Source: MPNO01 sp965200535 (GTDB taxonomy: Bacteria; Pseudomonadota; Alphaproteobacteria; MPNO01). Taken from it: 64,000 bases of DNA. The stretch's first letter is position 1. Every line of letters starts with the position of its first letter. The translations under genes were made by a program, and so were the position numbers. Location of the stretch: positions 806,001 to 870,000 of the forward strand of contig CBDAUF010000001.1 of assembly GCA_965200535.1 (NCBI GenBank), given 5' to 3'. This document shows, one piece after another, positions 53,652 through 62,224 of this stretch. The notes beneath the pieces are model-generated. The model had not been told where the DNA came from. It worked only from the letters and a program-made list of their open reading frames with translations, and searched no databases.

Positions 53652-54143
53652 TCACCCGGACGCGCCGCCGCGGGAAGGTCCGGGCGTGTGCAGGCGTTCG
53701 AGCAGACGGAGGAGATCGCGCCGCTCCTGCCCGCTCAGGGCTTCGGCGACGATTTCCTCGTGTTCGTCCGACAGGATCTTGAGTTCGGCCAGCAGGGCCG
53801 CGCCGTCCTCGGTCAGGCGCAGCGCGTGGGACCGCCGATCCTGCGCCGACGGTTCGCGGCGCACCAGGCCGCGGCCCTCCAGCCGGTCGACGATCTGGAC
53901 CAGGGTCGAACGGTCGAAGCGCAGCGCCTCGGCGACCGCACTCTGGCTCGCTCCCGGGTTGGCCTCGATCAGGAGCAGCGTGCCGAACTGCGGGCCGGAG
54001 ACGCCGTGGACGCCGAGGGTGCGGTTGAAATGCTGGAAAACCGCGACATGGGCGCAGCGCAGGTGGTAGGCGAGGAGGCGCGGCAGAATCCCCATTTCGA
54101 GCCCGTCGGTCCGGCCTTTTCCGGACAGGCCTCCGCCATTCAT
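53652..54143 (-). CDS. MarR-family transcriptional regulator
   Basis: 163 residues from the ATG at 54143 with AAAGGAGCGAGG just before it. Winged-helix core: VSGPQFGTLLLIEANPGASQSAVAEALRFDRSTLVQIVDRLEGRGLVRREPSAQDRRSHALRL truncated here in description to the recognition helix RSTLVQIVDRL and wing DRRSHA. MarR proteins repress catabolic or efflux genes and are released by aromatic acids. It follows the leftward Rieske-MetE-SDR block by 86 bp, and TTAGACC lies in its own upstream region. It is the best local candidate regulator of the 46-60 kb genes. Confidence 0.9.
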   Translation of the reverse strand: MNGGGLSGKGRTDGLEMGILPRLLAYHLRCAHVAVFQHFNRTLGVHGVSGPQFGTLLLIEANPGASQSAVAEALRFDRSTLVQIVDRLEGRGLVRREPSAQDRRSHALRLTEDGAALLAELKILSDEHEEIVAEALSGQERRDLLRLLERLHTPGPSRGGASG

Positions 54144-54229
54144 CCTCGCTCCTTTCGCCCCCGACGCCGGCGCAGTTAGACCATATCCGGGGGGTGCCGA
54201 TCCAGTCCGGCGCCGACACGCGGCCGGCG

Positions 54230-55180
54230 TCAGACCACCGGTTCGGTATTGAACGCCTCGAGATCGGTTTCGAGCGGGGCGAACGCGCCCGCGAGTTCGC
54301 GCTCGACGGCCTCGGCAAGCCCGTCCCCGCTCCAGCCCTGCGGACCCGCGACGATGCGGGCTGCGGGCCGCGGCTGCGAGAAAACGAACACCTCGCGGCC
54401 GCGCACGCCGAAAATCTGGCCGGTCACCCGCGCCGCCGCCGGCGAACAGAGATAGCCGACCAGTTCCGCCACCGGAGCCGCGGGAACCCGGAGCGCGCGT
54501 TCCTTGTACGCGGCCTGTTCGTCGTTGGCCGGCTTGATCGTCTCGGTCACCCGGGTGCGGGCGAACGGCGCAACGGCGTTGCAGGTCACGCCGTCGCGCG
54601 CCATGTCGAGCGCTGCGATCCGCGTCAGACTCGTGAGGCCGCCCTTGGCGCTCGCGTAGGACGCCTGGCCGAAATTGCCGATATATGCGGCGGACGACAC
54701 GATATTGACGATCCGGCCCCAATCGTAGCGCTCGCCGCAACCCCGGGCGGCCTTCGCCCGGTCGCGCATCGCCGGGGCCGCCTCGGCGATCAGATAATAG
54801 GCGCCCGAGACATTGTTGCGGATGACGTCGTCCCAGTCCTCAGTCGAGCCGCGGAAGACGAAGGCGTCGCGCAGGATGGCCGCGTTGTTGATCACGATAT
54901 CGATGCCGCCGAAGCTGTCGCGGGCGAGCGCGACCGCCTCCCGGGCCGCCGCCGGAGACGCCATGTCCTCGACATAGGAGACAGCGCGCGCGCCGAGCGA
55001 TTCAGCGAACCCCCGGGCGACCGACGGGTCCCCGCCGCGCCCGTCGATCGCACAGCCCATGTCGGCGACCACCACCGCCACGCCGCGCGCGGCCAGCATG
55101 GCGGAAATGGCGGCGCCGATTCCGCGCGCACCGCCGGTCACGATCGCGACCCGCCCGTCGAGCGCGCCGGCAAGGCTCAT
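54230..55180 (-). CDS. SDR-family oxidoreductase
   Basis: 316 residues from the ATG at 55180, which overlaps the MetE-like stop (ATGA). Cofactor loop VTGGARGIGAAISA, VVADMG, NNAAILRD, Ser in NIVSSAAYIG, Tyr/Lys in SYASAKGG. About 60 residues longer than simple SDRs. Its C-terminal region (VRGREVFVFSQPRPA, GWSGDGLAEAVE) resembles the 3-hydroxyacyl-CoA dehydrogenase-type SDRs of beta-oxidation-like routes. Translational coupling to the MetE-like gene suggests consecutive steps. Confidence 0.9.
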   Translation of the reverse strand: MSLAGALDGRVAIVTGGARGIGAAISAMLAARGVAVVVADMGCAIDGRGGDPSVARGFAESLGARAVSYVEDMASPAAAREAVALARDSFGGIDIVINNAAILRDAFVFRGSTEDWDDVIRNNVSGAYYLIAEAAPAMRDRAKAARGCGERYDWGRIVNIVSSAAYIGNFGQASYASAKGGLTSLTRIAALDMARDGVTCNAVAPFARTRVTETIKPANDEQAAYKERALRVPAAPVAELVGYLCSPAAARVTGQIFGVRGREVFVFSQPRPAARIVAGPQGWSGDGLAEAVERELAGAFAPLETDLEAFNTEPVV

Positions 55181-56301
55181 CGCGCGGCGTCCTGCCACAC
55201 CCGTGCGGCAATCTCGACGACCAGTTCGAGCTTGGCGCGCTGATCGTCCGGGGTGACCGGGTTGCCGACCACTGCGCTCGAAAATCCGCACTGCGGGCTG
55301 ATCGCAAGACGGCGGAGGTCGATATACCGGCTCGCTTCGGCGATGCGCCGCTCCACCGCGCCGGCGTCTTCGAGCAACGGCAACTTGGAACTGATCAGGC
55401 CGAGTACGACGCCCTTGTCATCCGGCATCGCCGCGAGGGGCGCAAAGCCGCCCGCCCGCTCGGTGTCGTACTCGAGACAGAAGTGGTCCACATCGAGCTC
55501 GTTGAACAACTGTTCCGCCACGAGGTCGTAGCCGCCGCTCGACAGCCACGTCCCCTTGAGGTTGCCGCGGCAGATGTGGAAGCCGACGGTCATGTCGGCC
55601 GGCCGGCCGGCGACGGCGCCGTTGGTGAGGGCGATATACGCATCCACCAGCGCGTCGGCGTCTTCCCCGCGCGCGGCAAGCTGGCGGCGGAGCGATTCGT
55701 CGCACAGCATGGCAAACGGCACATCGTCGATCTGGATATAGCGCGCGCCGCGCGCCGCGAGCTCGGCGATGTCCTCGCGATAGGCGCGGGCGAGATCCTC
55801 GAACAGCGCATCGCGGTCGGGATAGATTTCCTTCGGCGGATCCTCGGCTCCGCCCAGGAAATGCATCGTCGCCGGGGACGGCAGGGTGGACTTTACGGTC
55901 CTGTCGGTGACCGTCCGGAGAAAATCGAACTCCGCGCGCGAGTTGGACCTGACCCGCTGCAGCCTGCCTGTGGTCCGCGGCGCGACGAACGGATGCGCAG
56001 TTCCGTCGTCCTCGTAGAAGCGGAAGGAGGACGGTGCGAATTCGAGCCCGTCCACGGAGTCCACGAAGTGCGAGATATAGGTGGTGCGGCGGAACTCGCC
56101 GTCGGTGACGACCCCGAAACCGATCGCTTCCTGCATGGCGACGGCGTCGCGGATGCACGCGTCCTGGACCGCCCGGAACTCCCCGGCGTCGATCTCTCCC
56201 TTGCCGAGACGGCGAAAACCGTCGCGCAGGGCGTCAGGCCGCAGCAGGCTGCCGATATGTTCGGCCCGGAACGGCGGCGTCCCCGGTAGCGGCGCCGTCA
56301 T
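55177..56301 (-). CDS. Single-domain MetE-like zinc enzyme (cobalamin-independent methionine synthase II family)
   Basis: 374 residues. The C-terminal-type MetE barrel only. FRAEHIGSLLRPDALRDG start, VVTDGEFRRTTYISHF, YIQIDDVPFAMLCDE, the zinc ligands His and Cys in FHICRGNLKG and Cys in ISPQCGFSSAVVGN. Full MetE is twice as long. Stand-alone members include thiol transferases such as epoxyalkane:CoM transferase and uncharacterised catabolic enzymes. It is one base after the Rieske gene and overlaps the SDR gene, so a catabolic thiol-transfer or C-S/C-O reaction is more likely than methionine synthesis. Confidence 0.88.
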   Translation of the reverse strand: MTAPLPGTPPFRAEHIGSLLRPDALRDGFRRLGKGEIDAGEFRAVQDACIRDAVAMQEAIGFGVVTDGEFRRTTYISHFVDSVDGLEFAPSSFRFYEDDGTAHPFVAPRTTGRLQRVRSNSRAEFDFLRTVTDRTVKSTLPSPATMHFLGGAEDPPKEIYPDRDALFEDLARAYREDIAELAARGARYIQIDDVPFAMLCDESLRRQLAARGEDADALVDAYIALTNGAVAGRPADMTVGFHICRGNLKGTWLSSGGYDLVAEQLFNELDVDHFCLEYDTERAGGFAPLAAMPDDKGVVLGLISSKLPLLEDAGAVERRIAEASRYIDLRRLAISPQCGFSSAVVGNPVTPDDQRAKLELVVEIAARVWQDAAR

Positions 56302-56302
56302 C

Positions 56303-57343
56303 TCAGGCTTCCGCGGCGCCGCGTTCGGCCCGGATCAGCCGCCGCATCAGGTTGCGCGCCTGGATCGTCGGCTGGTCGGCGTTCACATCGATCGACGGTG
56401 CGCCGGGATGCGCGTCGATCGAGCGCTGCTGCGCCTCCACCATCTCGACATCCTCCATGAATACGTCGCGGATGGTCGACCAGATCGCGGTGACCCCCGC
56501 ATCGGCGACCGAGAAATCCCGCGCCGAAACCCAGAAATGGTGGCATGTGGTATCGGTCTCCGGCGTGATTCCGTGGGTGTTGAATGCGCAGAACGCCCGG
56601 CTGCGGTCGCCCGCGAAAACGCCGCTCCCGCTCGGCGCGATCCCGGTATCGAAGGTGATCAGGCCGGCGCGCGGCCGGTACGTCCAGGCCACCCAGACAT
56701 CGCCGTTGCCCTTGAAGGACGCCGCCCTCGCGAACAGCGGCGGCGGATCGCTGTCGCGCATCTGCCGGCTGTTGTGCAGCAGTTCGCCGTCGCGCTCGAC
56801 CCTGGGGCTGTGGCGCAGCGAGCCCGCATTGCCCAGGCTGTCCGGGTGGACGAAGCTCGAGTGGGTGTTGTCCAGCTGAATGTCGATCAGCGCCTGGTAG
56901 TGGCAGTTGACGTGAAACCGGTCGCCGACGGCGGCCCAATCCGGCGAATCGTGCCAATAGACATCGGGGATCAGCCCCGGGTCGGCGGCGTCGGGATCGC
57001 CCATCCAGATCCACACCCAGCGGTTGCGCTCGACCAGCGGGTAGCGCCGCACCTCGGCGCCGGGCGGCACCCGGTCCTGGGTCGGCACCGCGACGCACTT
57101 GCCCGCGACGTCGAACTCGAGCCCGTGATAGCCGCATCTGATCCGGTCGCCGACCACGGTGCCGGCCGACAGCGGCGCATGGCGGTGACAGCAGCGGTCC
57201 TCCAGCGCGACAGGGGTTCCGGCCCCGGTTCGCCAGAGCACCACCGGCCTGCCGAGCAGGGTGCGCGACAGGGGCTCGCGTGCGACTTCGCGGTCCCACG
57301 CCGCGACATACCACGCCTGCTTCAGGTACATCGACGGTTCCAT
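56303..57343 (-). CDS. Rieske non-heme iron oxygenase (VanA/PaO-like, single component)
   Basis: 346 residues. Rieske cluster ligands CCHRH and CGYH (residues about 50-75), then the mononuclear iron site in DIQLDNTHSSFVHPDSLG. The length and early Rieske motif match the vanillate O-demethylase/dicamba-type group, which demethylates or monooxygenates. ATG at 57343; a second at 57331 is possible. No small subunit or reductase gene adjoins, so electrons must come from elsewhere. First gene of the leftward block, divergent from the glutamine-synthetase-like gene. All motifs intact. Confidence 0.92.
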   Translation of the reverse strand: MEPSMYLKQAWYVAAWDREVAREPLSRTLLGRPVVLWRTGAGTPVALEDRCCHRHAPLSAGTVVGDRIRCGYHGLEFDVAGKCVAVPTQDRVPPGAEVRRYPLVERNRWVWIWMGDPDAADPGLIPDVYWHDSPDWAAVGDRFHVNCHYQALIDIQLDNTHSSFVHPDSLGNAGSLRHSPRVERDGELLHNSRQMRDSDPPPLFARAASFKGNGDVWVAWTYRPRAGLITFDTGIAPSGSGVFAGDRSRAFCAFNTHGITPETDTTCHHFWVSARDFSVADAGVTAIWSTIRDVFMEDVEMVEAQQRSIDAHPGAPSIDVNADQPTIQARNLMRRLIRAERGAAEA

Positions 57344-57393
57344 CGGTTGGCGTCGCCGCCAATGGTGCCGGCCGGGGCGCGCCGGGGCAAGCC

Positions 57394-57421
57394 TTGATTG
57401 TTTCGGCGCGGACGGTCTAAT
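57394..57421 (+). promoter_or_regulatory. Candidate sigma-70 promoter for the GS-like gene
   Basis: TTGATT at 57394-57399, a 16-bp spacer and TCTAAT at 57416-57421, within the 120-bp divergent region between the Rieske and GS-like genes. The -10 is inside the palindrome CTAATTAG (57417-57424), and its reverse complement contains TTAGACC, also found upstream of marR. Sequence match only. Confidence 0.45.
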
Positions 57422-57463
57422 TAGTTGATTCGGCGGCAGGAATCGAATGACCGGGAGGACACG

Positions 57464-58870
57464 ATGACGGTTGGGGCGGGGGCAGGCGGAAGACTCGAAT
57501 TTCGACCCGCGGCGGCCGAGGGGCCAGCCGACTGGGCGGCGCTGAAGGCGGAGCTGATCGAACGCGGCGTGCGGTTCCTGTTGCCGAGCTACGCCGACAT
57601 GCACGGCGCCTCGAAAGCGAAGATGGTGCCGGTCTCGCATTTCGACCGCATGAGGGCGGGTTCCGAGCTGTTCACCGGGGCTGCCCTCGACGGCGTGCCG
57701 CAGGCGGTGAACGAGGAGGAGGTCGCCGCCCATCCCGACCCCAACTCCTGCCTGATCCTGCCGTGGCAGCCCGATATCGCCTGGTTCGCATCCGATCTCC
57801 ACTGCGGCGGTGCGCCGTTCGAGGCGTGCAGCCGCAACATCCTGAAGCGCGTCCGCGCCCGCGCGGCCCGGCTGGGCTACGGCATGAATCTCGGCACGGA
57901 GATCGAGTTCTTCGTCTTTCGCGATACCGACGGGGGAGGGTCGTCCCCGGTCAGCAGCAAGCCGCATCTGGGCAAGCCCGCCTACGACGTCTCGCGCCTC
58001 CTGGACAATTTCCACTGGATCGGCGCCCTGGTCGAGGCGATGAACGGGCTCGGTTGGGACGTCTATTCGTTCGACCACGAAGACGCGATCGGCCAGTTCG
58101 AGATCGACTTCGCCTATGCCGATGCGCTGGTGACGGCCGACCGCTTCGTCTTTTTCCGCCGGCTGGCCGACGAGATGGCCCGCCTGCACGGCTGCTTCGC
58201 CAGTTTCATGCCGAAGCCGATGGCCAACTACTCGGGCAGCGGTTCGCACTACAACATGTCGCTCTACGACATCGCCGACGGGCGCAATCTGTTCGGCGAT
58301 GCGAACGACCCGCGCGGCAACGGCATGTCGGAACTGGGCTACCGCTTCATCGCCGGGCTGCTGCGCCACCTTCCCGCCATCGTCGCGGTCGCCGCACCCA
58401 GCGTGAACAGCTACAAGCGGCTGATCCTTCAGGGGAGCATGTCGGGCTACACTTGGGCGCCGGTGTTTCGCTGCTACGGCGGCAACAACCGGACCAATAC
58501 GCTGCGCATCCCCCTCGCCGGCGACCGGGTGGAACTCCGCGCGACCGACCCGATGTGCAATCCCTATCTCGGCGCCGCGATGGTGCTGGCCGCCGGCCTC
58601 GAGGGCATCGAGGGAGAGCTGGACCCGGGCCCGCCCCGAAGCGGCAACATGTACGCGAGGACGGTGCAGGAGCTCGCCGCCGACGGCGTCGAGATGCTGC
58701 CCCGCACGCTTGCCGAGGCGCTCGATGCGTTCGAGGCCGACCCGCTCGCCCGGGCGGTGTTCGGACCGGACATGTACGAGGCCTGGCTCTCCTACAAGCG
58801 TCAGGAGTGGCTCGACTACATCAACCACGTTTCCGATTGGGAAACCGAGCGCTATCTCCGGTTCTACTGA
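57464..58870 (+). CDS. Glutamine-synthetase-family ligase (type III / gamma-glutamylamide synthetase-like)
   Basis: 468 residues from the ATG with GGGAGGACACG upstream. GS catalytic blocks are present: TEIEFFVF (metal Glu pair), HEDAIGQFEIDFAYADALVTADR (metal Glu), FMPKPMANYSGSGSHYNMSL (ATP/Glu-binding His), NNRTNTLRIP (Arg), and ELRATDPMCNPYL. It lacks the adenylylation loop and long C-terminus of GlnA. Members ligate glutamate to amines such as methylamine, isopropylamine or aniline (TdnQ/IpuC-type). Divergence from a Rieske oxygenase gene recalls aniline pathways, in which gamma-glutamylation precedes ring hydroxylation. Confidence 0.88.
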   Translation: MTVGAGAGGRLEFRPAAAEGPADWAALKAELIERGVRFLLPSYADMHGASKAKMVPVSHFDRMRAGSELFTGAALDGVPQAVNEEEVAAHPDPNSCLILPWQPDIAWFASDLHCGGAPFEACSRNILKRVRARAARLGYGMNLGTEIEFFVFRDTDGGGSSPVSSKPHLGKPAYDVSRLLDNFHWIGALVEAMNGLGWDVYSFDHEDAIGQFEIDFAYADALVTADRFVFFRRLADEMARLHGCFASFMPKPMANYSGSGSHYNMSLYDIADGRNLFGDANDPRGNGMSELGYRFIAGLLRHLPAIVAVAAPSVNSYKRLILQGSMSGYTWAPVFRCYGGNNRTNTLRIPLAGDRVELRATDPMCNPYLGAAMVLAAGLEGIEGELDPGPPRSGNMYARTVQELAADGVEMLPRTLAEALDAFEADPLARAVFGPDMYEAWLSYKRQEWLDYINHVSDWETERYLRFY

Positions 58871-58882
58871 CCGCCCCGGCGC

Positions 58883-60100
58883 ATGAGGGAAGCGGCCGCA
58901 GAACCCGTTTCGGGGCGGGTGCAGGCGCCGGTCTACGCGCTCGCCCTGTTCTACGGCAATGTCATGCCGATGACCGCGGTGGTGATGCCGCTCTGGGCGC
59001 TCGAACTGACCGCCTCGCCGCTGCTGATCGGGCTGCTGATCTCGAGCCGGCAGTTCCTGGTCGTGACGCTCTCGATCTACGGCGGCGCCCTGCTCGACCG
59101 TGCGGCGCCGGGACGGGTGATCCTGGTGCTCGGCGCGGTCGCCGCGGCCAGTTTCGCGCTGTTCCCGGCGCTGCCCTTCATCTGGGCCGCGGTCGCGCTG
59201 CAAATGATTTCGGGTTTCGCCGAAACCACCAACTGGATCGGCGCGCAAGCGCTTTTCGGCCGGCTCCTGAAGGGCCGCGCCGTCTATGCCGGGCGGTTGA
59301 CCGCCGCCGCGCGAACCGGCGGGTTCATCGGCCCCCTCCTGGCGGGGCTCGCCTGGCAGTATTTCGGCCCGGCAGGCGCCTTCTTCCTCCTCGCCGGTTG
59401 GGTGACGGCGGGGGCCGCCGCTGCGCTCTTCCTGCCGGTCGGCGGGGCTGCGCCAGAGCCGGACCAATCCGGGCGGCGCAGCGCGGCGGTGATGCCCAGG
59501 CTATCGGACTACATCAGCGCCTTTCGCCTGGTCGCGCTGCCCGCTGTCGCACTCGTTGTGCTGGCTACCGTGATGCGCCAGACCGGGACCGGAATCCAGT
59601 CGTCGTTCTACGGCGTCTGGCTCAAGGAGATCGGCTTCTCGGCGGGCACCATCGGCTTCCTGATCGGCATTTCCAGCCTCGCCGCCGCGCTGTCGGCGCT
59701 CACCGTCGGCAGGCTCGGGCGCCGGCTCGCCGCCCACTGGCTGCTGATCGCCGCCGTCTTCGCCGCCATCGCCGCCATCGCGGTCACGCCGCTGCTCGAC
59801 ACGATGGCCCTGCTCGTCATCGCGATCTCCGTCCGCGGAGTCGGCCAGGGCGTCAACCTGTCGCTGATGATGTCGATCGCTGCGCGGGCGGTGGGCGCCG
59901 ACCTGCAGGGGCGCGTCGCCGCACTGCGGATCACCTTCAACCGGCTCGGCGGCGCCCTGGTGCCGCTCGCCATGGGCGCCATCGCCGAAGCCGCCGGGCT
60001 GGAGAACGCCTTCTACGCAATGGGCGTGGTGGGGATCGCGGCCCTGGCCGCGCTCGCCGTCTGGGTCGCCCGGTCGCCGGATTTCACGTCCGCGCGCTGA
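58883..60100 (+). CDS. MFS transporter
   Basis: 405 residues, 12 predicted helices, beginning 12 bp after the GS-like gene and so probably in its operon. Landmarks: FYGNVMPMTAVVMPLWALELTASPLLIGLLISSRQFLVV, GRLTAAARTGGFIGPLLAGL, and a second half starting MRQTGTGIQSSFYGVWLKEIGFSAGTIGFLIG. The loop-2/3 motif is degenerate. It may import the amine substrate or export a product. No specificity can be inferred. Confidence 0.88.
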   Translation: MREAAAEPVSGRVQAPVYALALFYGNVMPMTAVVMPLWALELTASPLLIGLLISSRQFLVVTLSIYGGALLDRAAPGRVILVLGAVAAASFALFPALPFIWAAVALQMISGFAETTNWIGAQALFGRLLKGRAVYAGRLTAAARTGGFIGPLLAGLAWQYFGPAGAFFLLAGWVTAGAAAALFLPVGGAAPEPDQSGRRSAAVMPRLSDYISAFRLVALPAVALVVLATVMRQTGTGIQSSFYGVWLKEIGFSAGTIGFLIGISSLAAALSALTVGRLGRRLAAHWLLIAAVFAAIAAIAVTPLLDTMALLVIAISVRGVGQGVNLSLMMSIAARAVGADLQGRVAALRITFNRLGGALVPLAMGAIAEAAGLENAFYAMGVVGIAALAALAVWVARSPDFTSAR

Positions 60101-60246
60101 ATTCCGGCCGATTGCCCCGGGCGGCGCGATTGAACCGCCGGTTCGCGTGTGCGAGGTTGCCGGCGACGGAATCCCGACGGCCGCCCGGCCCTGCCGCCGG
60201 CGAAAGCCGTTGCCCGCCCGAATGTTCCAGGGATCGGAGAAGCGCG

Positions 60247-61107
60247 ATGAAATACTGCCTTTACAACGACAACCGGATCGGCGTCGTGCGGGACGACAGG
60301 GTCCACGACGTCACCGCCATAGTCGATTCCCTTCCTGCGCACCGCTACCCCTACCCGACGGGCGATGCGCTGGTCGCCAACCTGGACGCGCTGCGCGGCG
60401 ACATGGAACGCCTCGCCGATGCAACCGAGGGCGTGCCGGTCTCCTCGGTGCGGTTCCTCAGCCCCGTCGCCAACCCGACCAAGGTGATCGGCGTGCCGGT
60501 CAACTATCAGGCCCATGCCGACGAGGCGAAGGCGGACGCCGAGGTGAGCGTTGCCGCCAGGCGCGGCTCGATCGAGGAGCAGGGGCTGTTCCTCAAGGCC
60601 AACAGCGCGCTGGTCGGGCCGTCGGAAGGCGTCGCGGTCCGTTTCCCGGACCGGCGGACCGATCACGAGGCCGAACTCGGCATGATCATCGGCCGGACTG
60701 CATGCGATGTGTCCTATGACGATGCGCTCGATTATGTCGCCGGCTACGCCATCGCCCTCGACATGGTGGTCCGCGGAACCGAGGACCGCAGCCTGCGCAA
60801 GTCGGTCGACACCTACGCGGTACTCGGCCCGTGGCTGACCACGGCGGACGAAATTGCCGACCCCGACGCGATCGCCTTCGAGCTCACCGTCAACGGCGAG
60901 ACGCGGCAGAAATCCAACACCGCGCTGATGATCATGGATGTGCGCCGCCAGATCGAATGGGCGTCGAGTTTCTACACCCTGCACCCCGGCGACATCATCA
61001 TGACCGGCACCTGCGAGGGGGTGAGCCGCGTCCTTCCCGGCGACACGATGCATCTCGAGTTCGCCGGGCTCGGTGCGATGGACGTTCCCATCCGCGCCCA
61101 CGAATAG
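60247..61107 (+). CDS. Fumarylacetoacetate hydrolase family protein
   Basis: 286 residues with GGAG before the ATG. Typical two-part layout: N-terminal regulatory portion, then NPTKVIGVPVNYQAHADEAK, DHEAELGMIIGR (metal-ligand Glu residues), YAIALDMVVRGTED, and the late FYTLHPGDIIMTGTCEGVSRVLPGD block. The family hydrolyses, decarboxylates or hydrates 2,4-dioxo and related acids after ring cleavage. It lies 146 bp after the MFS gene and could be the late step of the ring-opening route. Confidence 0.9.
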   Translation: MKYCLYNDNRIGVVRDDRVHDVTAIVDSLPAHRYPYPTGDALVANLDALRGDMERLADATEGVPVSSVRFLSPVANPTKVIGVPVNYQAHADEAKADAEVSVAARRGSIEEQGLFLKANSALVGPSEGVAVRFPDRRTDHEAELGMIIGRTACDVSYDDALDYVAGYAIALDMVVRGTEDRSLRKSVDTYAVLGPWLTTADEIADPDAIAFELTVNGETRQKSNTALMIMDVRRQIEWASSFYTLHPGDIIMTGTCEGVSRVLPGDTMHLEFAGLGAMDVPIRAHE

Positions 61108-61170
61108 CCGGGCCGCCGTACCCCTGGTCCGCGGGACCGGGCGCCGCGCCTCTCGGCGGCCGGTCTCAGG

Positions 61171-62196
61171 TCATGCGGCGGCGCGGTGCGGCGCGATCTC
61201 CGCGAGGTGATCGACGAGGCCCGCGGCGTTGTCGTGCAGGATCGCGCGTCGTTCGTCGTCGTCGATCCGGGCGGCGGCCAGCGCCTTGTTGGTCCAGTCG
61301 CAGCCGAAGCCGGTCCCGTCGGTGCCGTAGACGATCTTTTCCGCGCCGTAGGCGGCGACCCCGGCCTCGATCGCGCGCGGCCCGAACGAGTTGCAATCGA
61401 CGAACAGGTTGGGCTTGTCGAACCGCGTCGACGGCATCGGCTGGTCCGGCGTGTCGAGCAGGTTGCGGTGATCCAGCCGTTCGATCTCGAAGGGGATGTT
61501 GCCGCCGAGATTGTGCACCTGGATCCTGGCGTCGGGATAGTCGTCGAGGATATCGGTGCAGGAGAGCGTCATCATGTTGGCCGACAGGCTGGCCTGCATG
61601 TCGAGGGTGCCGAGCCTCGCGCTCATGTTGTCGACGGCCGCCGGCACACGGGGCCACTCGTCGCCCGGACGCGGCCCCCAATGGATGAACAGCAGCGCCC
61701 GGCGCCGGTTGGCGGCAGCGAGCAGCGGGCGGTATTCCTCCGCGGCGGCATAGTCGAGGAACCCGTTGCCCGGGATCTGCGCACCGATCATGCCCGGCAA
61801 TCCCATCGCGCGGTCGAATTCCGCCACCGCCGCGTCGAGATCGGCGAGCGGCAGGGAGGCGAAGGCGACGAACCGGCCGGGATGGGCGGCGCAGATCGCC
61901 GCCGCGCTGTCGTTGTAGAGCCGGACCAGCGGCAGCGACCGTTCCGCCTCCAGCCGCTCGATCCACTGGAAGGCGCCGAACAGCGACAGCGCCGCAGTCG
62001 AAACGCCGTGCGCGTCCATGTCGGCGAGTCGCCGGTCGAGGTCGTCGAACGCCTCGGCCATCGGCGTGTCTCCATGGCGGGCGCGCAGCACCTCGGCACC
62101 GTCTTCCGCGGCGACCACATGGGGCGGCCCGGCGCGCTCGCGCAGGGCCTCGATCAGCGCCGGCGGCCGCCAGTGGGAATGCATGTCGATGGTCAT
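61171..62196 (-). CDS. Amidohydrolase family protein (metal-dependent, ACMSD-like)
   Basis: 341 residues. H-x-H in IDMHSHWRPP, HWG and the HNLGGNIPFEIERL segment (barrel His), then VYGTDGTGFGCDW with the conserved Asp. Belongs to the same broad amidohydrolase branch as the protein at 47736 but is shorter and clearly different. It lies 28 bp after the diiron enzyme gene on the same strand, suggesting successive steps. Decarboxylation or hydrolysis of an aromatic or lactone product is possible. Confidence 0.88.
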   Translation of the reverse strand: MTIDMHSHWRPPALIEALRERAGPPHVVAAEDGAEVLRARHGDTPMAEAFDDLDRRLADMDAHGVSTAALSLFGAFQWIERLEAERSLPLVRLYNDSAAAICAAHPGRFVAFASLPLADLDAAVAEFDRAMGLPGMIGAQIPGNGFLDYAAAEEYRPLLAAANRRRALLFIHWGPRPGDEWPRVPAAVDNMSARLGTLDMQASLSANMMTLSCTDILDDYPDARIQVHNLGGNIPFEIERLDHRNLLDTPDQPMPSTRFDKPNLFVDCNSFGPRAIEAGVAAYGAEKIVYGTDGTGFGCDWTNKALAAARIDDDERRAILHDNAAGLVDHLAEIAPHRAAA

Positions 62197-62224
62197 CGCG
62201 GTCTCCCCGTTTCGCGCGCCGGGA

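Noticed and set aside
57344..59467. Extension of the Rieske oxygenase frame by about 700 codons upstream
   Set aside because: The Rieske family starts near 57343; upstream codons are antisense to the GS-like gene.
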